A stretch of DNA of 64,000 nt from Micromonospora sp. RHAY321 (GTDB taxonomy: Bacteria; Actinomycetota; Actinomycetes; Mycobacteriales; Micromonosporaceae). The position numbers and the translations under genes were made by a program. Below are positions 51,683 to 61,161 of this stretch, piece by piece. How positions within the stretch are numbered: position 1 is the stretch's first letter; every line of letters starts with the position of its first letter. The notes beneath the pieces were generated by a model. It worked only from the letters and a program-made list of their open reading frames with translations, had not been told where the DNA came from and searched no databases. Where the stretch lies: positions 124,001 through 188,000 of the forward strand of contig NZ_JAMHIW010000010.1 of assembly GCF_023896955.1 (NCBI RefSeq). The letters are read 5' to 3'.

Positions 51683-51890
51683 CAGCCCCCTAGAGCACCG
51701 AGCTCAACCAAATCGCGCGCCGCCCTGATGTAATCGGGACGACTGGCGTGCTTCAAATCGATCGCCCGCTGCCTGAGCCCATGTCGTAGTCGCCGGAGGA
51801 CTGGTCCCACCGTTTGGCGTTGTACCGGTACGCGTTGTATGGCTCCTTGGTTGGGTCCGCCGCGTGCGGCTTGTCGATGCCCGTGAACTG
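51682..51890 (-). pseudogene. Orphan RHS-core fragment joined to a toxin tail
   Basis: From 51890 to 51776 the minus strand encodes the RHS-core piece FTGIDKP, KEPYNAYRYNAKRWDQSSG and YDMG. It aligns without gaps to 53311-53197 of the main RHS gene, with 9 differences in 115 bases. After the ATGGG codons the similarity stops and a different tail begins. The RHS frame ends at 51753, but a shifted frame continues as AIDLKHASRPDYIRAARDLV to a TGA at 51682-51684 that overlaps the Imm26-like start. This is a displaced, partly deleted toxin cassette. Confidence 0.85.
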
Positions 51891-51943
51891 TGGGTGGCCC
51901 CGGTCCCGGTCGAAGCGGTAGCCGGGTTTTGGCCAGCGAGACG

Positions 51944-51983
51944 AGCATCGAGCCGGGATCCTTTACGACCCCGGCTCGATGCT
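51944..51983 (-). terminator. Hairpin after the RHS immunity gene
   Basis: AGCATCGAGCCGGG (51944-51957) pairs perfectly with CCCGGCTCGATGCT (51970-51983), 12-base loop, just past the minus-strand stop at 52002. Confidence 0.8.
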
Positions 51984-52001
51984 TTGAATCAGCGCGGCTT
52001 G

Positions 52002-52322
52002 TTACGCCTCGCTCTCAAGGTCCTCCAAGTGATCAAACAGAGCTTGGCAAATCAGACGATCGAACGATTCATCCCGTATCTCCAAGGGCTGCCAGGATGC
52101 AGGATCGTCAGGAGCCAGCTTCCGAAGGAGCAAAGCTTCCCATCCTAGGTTCTGCCCAGTTCCGAGGTCGCCAACCAACTTCTCCTTCAGCTTGGCCAGC
52201 AGATCGTCGCCAGAGCCCTCCTCGTACCCCTTAAGGAAGGCCACGTACATGCCGTACGAGCCGTCCAGTCCGAACATACGAGGTCGCTGCCGAAGATTCT
52301 GAATGAGTCTCCGTCGATTCAC
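52002..52322 (-). CDS. Putative immunity protein for the RHS toxin
   Basis: 106 residues from GTG 52322, which overlaps the RHS stop as GTGA; ATG 52337 would lie inside the toxin gene. NRRRLIQNLRQRPRMFGLDGSYGMYVAFLKGYEEG is followed by acidic helices ending in HLEDLESEA. No family is recognised. Acidic, small, and translationally coupled to the toxin tip, it is the natural candidate for cognate immunity. Confidence 0.8.
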   Translation of the reverse strand: MNRRRLIQNLRQRPRMFGLDGSYGMYVAFLKGYEEGSGDDLLAKLKEKLVGDLGTGQNLGWEALLLRKLAPDDPASWQPLEIRDESFDRLICQALFDHLEDLESEA

Positions 52323-55300
52323 GAAACAGGTGTCCACTTCAAGATGTCGCCGCCATATTCCCAGCGGGATTCGAACTCCTCCATAGAGACACCTGCCCTG
52401 TCCGTAAACCCGTCATACACTCTGCCATCGCGAACGACGACATCGTGAGTGTACCAACCCTGCTGATGGTAGCGCCCGTTCTCCTTCTGCATGTAGCCAC
52501 CCAGGCCATATTGATTACCTGATCCTCCGGGCGGGTTCTCAGCGTTGGAAAGGCGATAGATTTGCCCGCCGCCCAGCTTCTTCTGGATATCCTTCGCCAC
52601 ATCTTCACAACCGCTGAAGCACTTCGGGTCACCCGGATCCTGCGGCTTCCAGCTCGACCCCAGATCACCCTTGCTCGCGCCCCCGCCGCTACTGCCTGTG
52701 GATTCGAGCCGGTTGAAGTCGTCTCCCCATTTCGATAGGCCGTCAGCACCCATCGCGAGGCCCCCGACGACCAACGCTCCACCAGCCAACGCAGAAGCGG
52801 CTCCAGCCCCGCAACCCGCAGCGGTGATAGGTGCGGTAACTACCCCCGCAAGCGCCGGCACAGTAGCCGCGCATGCGGCGAGGCCGGAACCTATCAGCGA
52901 AAGGCCTCCGCCGACAGCAGCGCCTCCAAGGAGGATTTCAGCGGAATCCACTGCAAGATCGGTGAGGGTATCGGAGTTGTGGTCGACCCACTCTGCTCCT
53001 GCTTCTAGCGCATCGCATGCATCCTGGGCCCAATCCCAGCAGTGTCCGTCGAGTTCGATGGCGCTGATGGGGTTGCCGCCGCCGAAGGCGTACCGGTTGC
53101 CGGTGAAGGGATTGCTGCCGAGGTTCATGTCGGCCAGGGCGCCGTTGTAGCTGTCTCGCGAAAGGAATCTGTTCAGCCCTGGGCTGTAGTCGCGGAAGCC
53201 CATGTCGTAGTTGCCGGAGGACTGGTCCCACCGCTTGGCGTTGTACCGGTAGGCGTTGTACGGCTCCTTGGTCGGGTCGGCCGTGTCCGGCTTGTCGATA
53301 CCCGTGAACTGGGTGTCGTCGTTCTTGCCGTAGGCGGTGTACCCGTAGGTGGCCTTGGTGTCACCGGTCTTGTCGGTCAGGGTCTCGACGTCGGTGTGCG
53401 GGTTGTAGCCGTAGTAGACGTCCTCGTCCGTGCCATCGGTGTTGTGGGTGACCTGCGACAGTCGCTGGCCCCACGGCGAGTACTGGTAGGACTTGGTCAG
53501 CTTGCCAGCGACCTCCTCGTCCAGGACCTCGCCCGACAGGCCGAGGTAGTTGAACGTGGTGGTCTTCGCCTTGGCACCGCCGGCATCCGTGGTCTTGGTC
53601 GTCGTCCGGTCCATCGGGTCGAAGGTGTACTTCGTGACCGACGTGGCGCTGCCCGTGTTCTTGCGGTTCTCCACGATGTGGTCGAACCCGTCGTACACGT
53701 TCCGCTCGATCACGGTGCCGGCAGCGGTGACGGTGTCCAGGCGGCCGAACGGGTCGTAGTTGTACGACGCCGTCGAACCCCCGGTCACCGCGGTCAGCAG
53801 CCGGTTCCGCTCGTAGTTGAACGTGGTCGACGTGCCCTTCACCGTCTGGCTGGTGACGTTGTTGTTCGCGTCGTGCACGTAGGTTTCCGTGCCGGCGCCG
53901 TCACCGGTCTTCGTCAGCGAGGCCAGCCGGTCCTGCGGGTCGTAGGTGAAGTCGCTGGTGGTGGTCAGATAGACGCCGTGGTTGTCGGCGTTCATCTTCT
54001 TGGTCACATCGTGTGAGCGATTGCCGTTGAGGTCGTAGTCCAGGCTCGAATCGGAAACCAGGGTCCCGTTGGGCTTCTTCTCCGTCTGGGACTTCAGCCG
54101 CCCGTCGAGGAAGTACGTGTAGTCGACGGCGTTGCCGTTGCCCTTGACCTCCTTGAGCTTCTCGCCCCGGTCGGTGTAGGTGTACGTCGTCACCTTCGGC
54201 GACGCGTCGGTGGCCGACTTGCCGTTGGTCACCTTCGACACCAGGTCGCGCTCGTCGTATGTGTAGGACGAGTACTGCTTGTCGTGGTCGGTGGTCAGCG
54301 GCGCGCTGTTCTCGTTGTAGCTGAACGACGTCGAGTTCACCTCCGAGCCGGACTTCGACTCGGTGACCTTCTCGACCTGGTTCAACCCGGTGTAGGTCAC
54401 CGTGTAGGTGTCGACCCGGGTGCCCGGAGAGGCGTCCGTGATCGTGGTCAGGTTGCCGTTGGTGTCGTACCGGTAGCTGTAGTCGTGCTTCTCGTTGTCG
54501 ACGTCGGCCGAGTTGTCCCGGACGAGCTTCACCGCGTCGGCGACGACAGTGCCGGTGGCCTGGTCCGACAGCGTCACCTTCTGGGCGTTGCCCTCGGCGA
54601 AGCTGTACGAGCCGAGGCTGACCCAGGTGCCGGCACCGGCGGTCTGGTTGACCGTCTTCACCGCTGGACCTGCGCTGGAGGTGACCGTGTACTTCGCGTC
54701 GGTCGCCGCCCCGGCCACCGTCGGGAAACGGGCGTACACCTGGTAGGCGCCCGACTGTGGCACGTTCAACTGCCAGGTGAACACGTTGGTGCCCGTGCCG
54801 GCCGCGTGGGTGGCGTAGGTCGAGCCGTACTTGTTGGTAGCGGTGTTGGCCGCCGGCCAGGTCCCCGTGGCGCTGGTGTTGTTGAAGTCGGAGTTGTCGG
54901 CCAGCACCACCTGCTTACCCACCGGCACCCCGTCGTCGGACCGGGCCTTCAGCTTGCCGTCCGGGAAGTAAGACCAGTTCATGGTTCGGTTGGAGGAGCC
55001 ACCCGCCGACGTCAGCGTCCGGGCCGTCTGCGCGCCCAGCTCGTTGTAGTCGTACGAGGTGACGATGTCCCACGGGTCCGAGGAGGTCTTCGTCCACCCG
55101 TTGTCGTAGTAGTTGTAGGTGGTGTCGTTCCGCACCGACTGGCCCGCCGACGGCGGCGCGGACATCGTCGCCAACCGGCCCACCTCGTCGTACTCGTAGG
55201 TGGTCTTGTCCGGCGTGGTGTAGCGGGAGTCGTCCTTGTCGTACGCCGACTGGGTCTCCTTCACCCGGTTCAGCGCGTCATAGACGGTGACCTGGGCGAA

Positions 55301-58300
55301 GTCGTTCGGGTCGTCGGTGGTTGCCACACCCCGCGGGCTGATGACCTTGGTCGTGTTGCCCACCTGGTCGTACTCGTACTTCGTGGTCCGGTACGAGATG
55401 GTCCCGGCGTCGTTCTTGTACGGCACCCTGACCTCGGTCGGCTTGCCCCGACGATCGAGGGTCACCAGCGTGGTGTTGCCGAGCTGGTCGGTGCTCGCGG
55501 TGACCAGGCCGTCCTTGTCGTAGGTGCTGCTGGTGAACTTGCCCAGCGCGTCCGTGGTCTTCGTGACCCGGTGCGCGCGGTCGTACGCCATCGTCGACGT
55601 GTAGTCGAGGGTGTCGGTGGTCGCGTTCTTGCGCGGGTCCACCATCTTCTCCACGTTGCCCACGTTGTCGTACTGATACGTGATCTTGTCGCCCTCGGCG
55701 TTCGTCACCGAGGTCAGCTGGTAGATCTCGTCGTACGCATTGGTCGTCAGATAGTCGGTTGCGCCCGACGTGGGGAGATTGCCGTTCGGCTCTTTCGTGG
55801 TGACCAGGTTGCCGACCTTGTCGTACGTGAACGACGTCTTGCGCTCAGGGTCTCCGGCCACGTCGACCGGCGCCTTGGTCCAGGTGAGCTGGTCGGCGGC
55901 ATCGTAGAAGGCCGTGGAGACGGCCCCGTTCGGCGCGGTCGACTGGGTCACGTTGTCGTTCGTGTCGTAGACCGGCGCCGGCGTGGTGATGTACACCCCG
56001 GCGGCCTGGTCCTTCGGCGTCCTGCTGTCCAACGGACGGCCGAAGGTGTCGTACGCCTGGGTGGTGTTCTTCCCCAGCGCGTCGGTGACCTTGGTGACCT
56101 GGCCGCGGACGTCGTAGACGAAGGTGGTCGCCCTGGTCAGGGAATCCGTGATCGTCTGCGGGTAGCCGTTGGCGTCGTAACGGCTGTACTTGGTGCCGTT
56201 GCCGTTGGCGTCCGTCGCGGTGTCGAGCTGTCCCCACGCGTCGTAGGTGTTGTAGGTGGTGTAGTCACCGGCCGTCGTCGTGGAGGTGCCCATCGGGTCG
56301 GTGACGCTCGCCAGGTCACCGTCGGCCTCGTAGCTGAAGATCCACTTGCGCCCCTCGGGGCTGGTCTTCTCCGTGAGGTCGGCGACGTAGCCGTTGAGCT
56401 GGCGCTGGTAGGTCAGCACCGTGCCCGGCGTGCCGTTCTTGACCGCCTCGGCGTCCTTCACCTCGGTCGGGTAGCCGGTTTTGGCGTCGTACTGCCAGGT
56501 CGAGACCGCGCCGTTGGCCTCCTCCAGCCGGGTGACGTTGTGGTCGTCGTCCCAGCCGAGCTTGGTGGTCTGGTTCTTCGCGTTGGTGGTCTCGATGGGC
56601 CGGCCGTAGCCGTCCTGGAGGTAGACGGTGGAGTGGTTCTCCGCGTCCGTGACCGTCGTGCGGATGTTGTCGGTGGCGTCCGGGTCCACGTAGGCGAACT
56701 GGGTCAGGTTGGCCTTGTCGTTCCGGTCGGTGTAGTGCTTGGTCCGCCAGTGCCACTTCGGGTCGTCGCCGGTCTGGGGGTAGTGGTAGGCCAACTCTGT
56801 GGCGTTGCCTCGCGGGTCGGTGACCTTGACCAGCTTGACGTTCTTGTTCCCCTGGGTCATGTCGTAGGCGAACTTGAACGTCTTCGGCGCGCCCATGGTG
56901 GCGGTAGAGCCGAAGCCGTCGACCAGTTCGCCGAGCAGACCCTTGTCGGTGTAGGTGAAGGTCATCTTCCGACCGGAGATGTCCGTGACCTGCCTGACGT
57001 GGTCAATGATCTTCGGGTTGGTCAGGTTGGTCGCCCCGGACACCCGGGCCCAGGTGGTGTCGTTGATGTAGTCGTAGGTCTGACCCTTGGCGTAGTAGTC
57101 GATCGTCAGGGTCTTCCGGCCGGCCGCGTCGGTGATGTACCGGAGGAACTTGGTCGGCTTGTTGTTCGACTTCCGCTCCTCGTAGGTGAACGTCATCGTG
57201 TTGCCGTTCTTGTCCACCGTGCTGGTGAGGAAGCCCTCGCAGTCGTACCAGAACTGCGTGCGGTCCGGCTTGGTCAGCCGCCAGGCCTTCGGCTCCTGCG
57301 TGTTGGGCCGGCAGTCCGTGGTGGTGACCTTCTCCAGGTAGAGGTGCACGCCCTTCGGGCTCTTCCACGTCGAGGTGGCCGAGTCCCAGGTGAACCAGTG
57401 GCTGGTGCCGTCGCCATCGGTCATGGTGATCTTGGTGGGGTTCGGGTTCGGGTGGAAGTCCAGCGGGCTGCCCAGCCGCATCAGCGACGAGGCCTGCAGG
57501 GACCAGCCGTACCCGGCGACGGTGTCGGAGGTATCCAACGAGTTGTAGGACATCCGGACGAACGTCGACAGGCCCCGCGACGGGTTGCTCAACGCGTCGT
57601 ACGACCACACCGTGTTGCCGGAGTGCAGGTTGTTCATCAGGGTGCCGCCGGCACCGGTGTTCTTCCCCGCGTACGAGTAGAACTTCTCCAGACCGAGCTG
57701 GTCTGAGGTCGGCTCCACCACCGCGACGTTCTGCGGCAGGGCCGCGATCGGCGCAAGGTCCGACAGCCACTGCTGGGTCAGTTTGTTGCGTAGCTGCCAG
57801 CGCAGCACGTAGTCGGTGCGCTGGTTGCCCTCCGTGGTGCTGGCCGGCGTCTTCACCTGCGCGGTCAGGTCCACGGTGCCGCCGGCCGGGATGTCCGCCG
57901 GCAGCGGGGTGGCGACCGTCGCGTTGGCGTCGTTCACCGGCTCGCCGTTGGCCCGGGTCCACTGGTACGCCAGCTCCCAGTCCGTCGTCTTCCAGGTCGC
58001 CTGGGTCGGGTTCGACACCGACACCGGGGCGGTGTAGGTCGACGCCGGGGCCACGTTCGTCGGCGTCTTGGCGGCGTAGTAGGTCGACTCTGGCGTCTGC
58101 TCCAGGTAGGTGACCTCCAGCGTCGGCTCGAACATCGAGTCCTCGGCCTCGGAGGCGAGCATCATCATGCGGGCGTTCTGGTTGACCTCGTCGCGCATCC
58201 GCAGCAGCAGCCCGTTGTTGGTGCTGGGCGTGGCGACCCAGCCCTTCACCGGGCTGGTGACGTCCCAGGTCTCCCACTCGGGGTCGTTGGTGAAGCCGTT

Positions 58301-60943
58301 GAAGCCCGCCTTCCACGAGGTGTCGTAGTCACCGCCGGCGGTCCACGCGTTGGTGCCGTCGTAGGTGTTCCAGGTGGCGGACCCCTCGGTGAAGCTCCGG
58401 TTCAGCTTGTAGACGTCGACGTACTGGCTCTGGTCGAGGCCCGGCTGGAGGGAGATGTTCCACATCCGCAGCTGGGCAACGGTGACCTGGGCGTTGGTCG
58501 GGATGGCCCCGGCCAGGCTGGACCACTTCACCACGCCACGGGTGACGCCGTAGGTCAGCGAGTTGTTGCCCACGCCGACGTACGGGTCGCCGTCGTAGAC
58601 GTTGACGTTGCTGGTGGACAGCTTCTTCGACAGCGTGGTGTCCGTGACGCCGGTCCGGAAGATCTTGGTGATCTGGCCGGCCTTGGGCAGCATGGCGGGC
58701 ACCGTCGGGCCGGCCACGAGCTGCCCGTCGGCCGTCTTGGCCACGACCATGTAGTAGTAGAACTGCCGGTCCATCGGGTTGGTCTTGTCCGCCGGTGTCG
58801 GCGTGGCCGTGGTGTCCTGGAAGGACAGCGTGCTCGTCGAGACCGGCGCGATCAGCGTCGCCGCCGTCGGGGTGTAGGTCTGGTTCGGGCTGCGGTGCAC
58901 CTGGTACTCGACGACATCGTCGGCGGTACCGGCCTGCCCGTCCGGGTCCTTGTACTTCGGCCAGTCCAGCACGGCGCCGGTCGACGTGATCGTGGTCGGT
59001 GGGTTCACCGTCACGCCGGGCCGGCCGTACGTGACGACGAGCTTCGGCAGGTTGTAGTCCCGCCGGTCGTTCATGTAGAAGTACTCGGAGGCCTCGAAGA
59101 TGGCGCCGCCCTGCTTCGCCAGCGACTCGTTCTTGGCCTTCAGCATCACGCCGTAGTTGGGCTGCGTGCCGCTCGCCCACTGCTGCACGAGGCCGCGGAC
59201 GGGGAACGACAGCCAGGTGCTGGAGTGCGACGCCTCCTTGAGCGCGCCGTTCTTGCTGAACCGCACGGCGTCGGCGATGACGGCCTTGTTGGCCTGGTCG
59301 CCGAGCACGACCTTGCCCGTGGTGCCCGCGTCGAACGGGTAGAAGCCCAGGGTGACCCATCCGCCCGTACCGGTCGGCGTCCGCTGGTCGACCGGCACCG
59401 TCTTACTGCCGCCCTTGTGGTACACGGTGTACGGCGCGACATCCGCGCGGTCGGAGGCTCCTACGTAGTGGGCCTCGACCTTGTACTCGCCCGCCTCGGT
59501 GATGTTCGGCGTGTACGTGTACGTGTCCCCGGTGATCGCGTCACTGTTGACCCGGTAGTCGTCGTCCACCGCGTAGGCGGTGAGGTTGCTGGTGGAGGCG
59601 TTCCACGTGCCCTTGGCCGTGGCGTTGGTGTCGCCGTCGTCGACGGTGACGATGGTGCCGGGCAGCGACGTGTCGCCGGCCGCGTTCATGGTGGTCCAGG
59701 TGGCGGAGTTCTCGGTCCAGCTCGTCTTGACCCGCTGGACCTCCATCGGCACGTCGTTGGCGTAGATGCCGTCCAGGCTCTGGTCGTAGTAGACCATCAC
59801 CTCGGCGTCGTCGATCGGCGTGTTCGCCGGGATCTGGCTCACGTCGAACTTCAGCAGGGAACGCCAGGTCGCGTCCGTGCCGGTGCCCACCTTCAGCTGG
59901 TAGGTGCTGTTGAAGTTGGCGGCGGGGGCGCCCGACGAGATCTGCACGTCCTGGCCGTCGATCGGCACTGGCTGGATCTTGATGGTCGGGTCGATCACCA
60001 CCGGGTACGTCCGCGCCTTGTCGCGCAGCCACGAGGCGTCCGCCGAGACGGTCACCGTGGTCTGCCCGTACATCTGCTGGACCCGTTGGCTGACCGCCGT
60101 GCTGGTGGCCGGGGTCTTGGCGCTGTCGTACATGTACGCCGGCGGCATGACCAGCACCGGGTCACCGCCGTCGGGCCGGACGAACGCGATCGAGCCGTCC
60201 GCCCGCGGCTGCGCCACCAGGCCCTCGGTGTCGAGGGTGAAGGTGTACGAGACCGGGCCCTCCGGGGCCTGGCGCAGCACGATCTTCTCTTTCAGCGCGG
60301 CGGCGGTGACGTCGTAGACCAGGTCGGCGCCACCGGCCAGACCGGGATAGGTCACCGTGGAGCCGTCGACCTTCGGTGCGGCGGTCCGTTCGCCACCGGC
60401 GAGACCCAGCTGAACCGCGCGGCCGTCCCGCTCGAAGCGCACCAGGTTGTCGGTACGCCCCCCGAAGAGGCTGGTGAAGCTGTTGGTGGAGTTCTGCTGG
60501 ACGTACCCGTTCCGGGTGGCCGGCCGCACCCGCGTGTCGATCGGCTGCCAGTGACCCTTGGCGTCCCGGTAGTTCATCGGCAGCGCCGAGAGCTCGGCCT
60601 GAAGCCGTCCGTCGGAGAGCTGGAAGACCCGCCCGTTGGCGGTCCGCCTTTCCGGGACCTCCCGGACCCGCTTCGGCGTGGGCAACTTCTTCGCCGCCGG
60701 TGGTTGCTCGCTCAGCGACAGCCCGGCGCTGACCACCTCCGGCTCGGCGCCGCGCGGACCGCCGTTCACCAACTGCCGGGCCGCGCCGCCCAGCCGGGAG
60801 AGCAGGCCCTCATCGTCCTTGGCCTCGGCCACCTGGTCGGTGCGCTGGGGAGTGCGGTCCGGGAGGACCTCCATCCCGCCCAGCGTGGCCACCATCGCCA
60901 GCGCAAGTCCCCCGATCAGGGGACCTCGTGATCGTCTTTTCAC
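52319..60943 (-). CDS. Secreted RHS-repeat polymorphic toxin with papain-like tip
   Basis: 2,874 residues from GTG 60943, with GGAGGG upstream. A signal sequence (about 1-40) is followed by a beta-rich region, a first DNRLRE-type domain (about 335-650) interrupted by a golvesin-C-like module (about 435-565), and a second DNRLRE-like domain (about 763-948). RHS/YD repeats run from about 1090 to 2560, interrupted by a second golvesin-like module (about 2013-2147). The core ends in YDMGFRDYSPGLNRFLSRD. A hydrophobic Gly/Ala pre-toxin region (about 2668-2728) precedes the tip. The tip shows C2779 (SGCEDVAKDI), H2833 (THDVVV) and D2844 (VYDG), a papain-fold arrangement like Tox-PL-2. It likely kills competing cells after release from the RHS shell. 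Immunity gene overlaps its stop. Confidence 0.92.
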   Translation of the reverse strand: MKRRSRGPLIGGLALAMVATLGGMEVLPDRTPQRTDQVAEAKDDEGLLSRLGGAARQLVNGGPRGAEPEVVSAGLSLSEQPPAAKKLPTPKRVREVPERRTANGRVFQLSDGRLQAELSALPMNYRDAKGHWQPIDTRVRPATRNGYVQQNSTNSFTSLFGGRTDNLVRFERDGRAVQLGLAGGERTAAPKVDGSTVTYPGLAGGADLVYDVTAAALKEKIVLRQAPEGPVSYTFTLDTEGLVAQPRADGSIAFVRPDGGDPVLVMPPAYMYDSAKTPATSTAVSQRVQQMYGQTTVTVSADASWLRDKARTYPVVIDPTIKIQPVPIDGQDVQISSGAPAANFNSTYQLKVGTGTDATWRSLLKFDVSQIPANTPIDDAEVMVYYDQSLDGIYANDVPMEVQRVKTSWTENSATWTTMNAAGDTSLPGTIVTVDDGDTNATAKGTWNASTSNLTAYAVDDDYRVNSDAITGDTYTYTPNITEAGEYKVEAHYVGASDRADVAPYTVYHKGGSKTVPVDQRTPTGTGGWVTLGFYPFDAGTTGKVVLGDQANKAVIADAVRFSKNGALKEASHSSTWLSFPVRGLVQQWASGTQPNYGVMLKAKNESLAKQGGAIFEASEYFYMNDRRDYNLPKLVVTYGRPGVTVNPPTTITSTGAVLDWPKYKDPDGQAGTADDVVEYQVHRSPNQTYTPTAATLIAPVSTSTLSFQDTTATPTPADKTNPMDRQFYYYMVVAKTADGQLVAGPTVPAMLPKAGQITKIFRTGVTDTTLSKKLSTSNVNVYDGDPYVGVGNNSLTYGVTRGVVKWSSLAGAIPTNAQVTVAQLRMWNISLQPGLDQSQYVDVYKLNRSFTEGSATWNTYDGTNAWTAGGDYDTSWKAGFNGFTNDPEWETWDVTSPVKGWVATPSTNNGLLLRMRDEVNQNARMMMLASEAEDSMFEPTLEVTYLEQTPESTYYAAKTPTNVAPASTYTAPVSVSNPTQATWKTTDWELAYQWTRANGEPVNDANATVATPLPADIPAGGTVDLTAQVKTPASTTEGNQRTDYVLRWQLRNKLTQQWLSDLAPIAALPQNVAVVEPTSDQLGLEKFYSYAGKNTGAGGTLMNNLHSGNTVWSYDALSNPSRGLSTFVRMSYNSLDTSDTVAGYGWSLQASSLMRLGSPLDFHPNPNPTKITMTDGDGTSHWFTWDSATSTWKSPKGVHLYLEKVTTTDCRPNTQEPKAWRLTKPDRTQFWYDCEGFLTSTVDKNGNTMTFTYEERKSNNKPTKFLRYITDAAGRKTLTIDYYAKGQTYDYINDTTWARVSGATNLTNPKIIDHVRQVTDISGRKMTFTYTDKGLLGELVDGFGSTATMGAPKTFKFAYDMTQGNKNVKLVKVTDPRGNATELAYHYPQTGDDPKWHWRTKHYTDRNDKANLTQFAYVDPDATDNIRTTVTDAENHSTVYLQDGYGRPIETTNAKNQTTKLGWDDDHNVTRLEEANGAVSTWQYDAKTGYPTEVKDAEAVKNGTPGTVLTYQRQLNGYVADLTEKTSPEGRKWIFSYEADGDLASVTDPMGTSTTTAGDYTTYNTYDAWGQLDTATDANGNGTKYSRYDANGYPQTITDSLTRATTFVYDVRGQVTKVTDALGKNTTQAYDTFGRPLDSRTPKDQAAGVYITTPAPVYDTNDNVTQSTAPNGAVSTAFYDAADQLTWTKAPVDVAGDPERKTSFTYDKVGNLVTTKEPNGNLPTSGATDYLTTNAYDEIYQLTSVTNAEGDKITYQYDNVGNVEKMVDPRKNATTDTLDYTSTMAYDRAHRVTKTTDALGKFTSSTYDKDGLVTASTDQLGNTTLVTLDRRGKPTEVRVPYKNDAGTISYRTTKYEYDQVGNTTKVISPRGVATTDDPNDFAQVTVYDALNRVKETQSAYDKDDSRYTTPDKTTYEYDEVGRLATMSAPPSAGQSVRNDTTYNYYDNGWTKTSSDPWDIVTSYDYNELGAQTARTLTSAGGSSNRTMNWSYFPDGKLKARSDDGVPVGKQVVLADNSDFNNTSATGTWPAANTATNKYGSTYATHAAGTGTNVFTWQLNVPQSGAYQVYARFPTVAGAATDAKYTVTSSAGPAVKTVNQTAGAGTWVSLGSYSFAEGNAQKVTLSDQATGTVVADAVKLVRDNSADVDNEKHDYSYRYDTNGNLTTITDASPGTRVDTYTVTYTGLNQVEKVTESKSGSEVNSTSFSYNENSAPLTTDHDKQYSSYTYDERDLVSKVTNGKSATDASPKVTTYTYTDRGEKLKEVKGNGNAVDYTYFLDGRLKSQTEKKPNGTLVSDSSLDYDLNGNRSHDVTKKMNADNHGVYLTTTSDFTYDPQDRLASLTKTGDGAGTETYVHDANNNVTSQTVKGTSTTFNYERNRLLTAVTGGSTASYNYDPFGRLDTVTAAGTVIERNVYDGFDHIVENRKNTGSATSVTKYTFDPMDRTTTKTTDAGGAKAKTTTFNYLGLSGEVLDEEVAGKLTKSYQYSPWGQRLSQVTHNTDGTDEDVYYGYNPHTDVETLTDKTGDTKATYGYTAYGKNDDTQFTGIDKPDTADPTKEPYNAYRYNAKRWDQSSGNYDMGFRDYSPGLNRFLSRDSYNGALADMNLGSNPFTGNRYAFGGGNPISAIELDGHCWDWAQDACDALEAGAEWVDHNSDTLTDLAVDSAEILLGGAAVGGGLSLIGSGLAACAATVPALAGVVTAPITAAGCGAGAASALAGGALVVGGLAMGADGLSKWGDDFNRLESTGSSGGGASKGDLGSSWKPQDPGDPKCFSGCEDVAKDIQKKLGGGQIYRLSNAENPPGGSGNQYGLGGYMQKENGRYHQQGWYTHDVVVRDGRVYDGFTDRAGVSMEEFESRWEYGGDILKWTPVS

Positions 60944-61161
60944 CCGTAACCCTCCGACCGTTCGTATGCACAACGGGTGAAGGCTAGAAACGAGGAATAC
61001 TCAGCCGGCTATCTCCCAGATACCTTCCAGGTTTGATCGCGATCAGTGCGCCGAGCAGCGGAAATGCCCTAGCCGGCCGGCCGGCATACCGCGCGCATAC
61101 TCCTCAGGAGCACGTCCGTCGGTGACGACGATGAGGCCGGGACGGCGGAGAGCACGGCCGG
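60944..61161. promoter_or_regulatory. Upstream region of the RHS gene
   Basis: 218 bases between the SARP gene stop and the RHS start, both on the minus strand. It should contain the RHS promoter. It is visibly more A/T-rich around 60980-61040; no boxes could be assigned with confidence. Confidence 0.4.

Noticed and set aside
54284..57706. Plus-strand open frame of about 1,140 codons opposite the RHS gene
   Set aside because: It mirrors the minus-strand RHS repeats, is built of Val/Gly/Arg low complexity, and arises from GC-rich third positions of the real gene.
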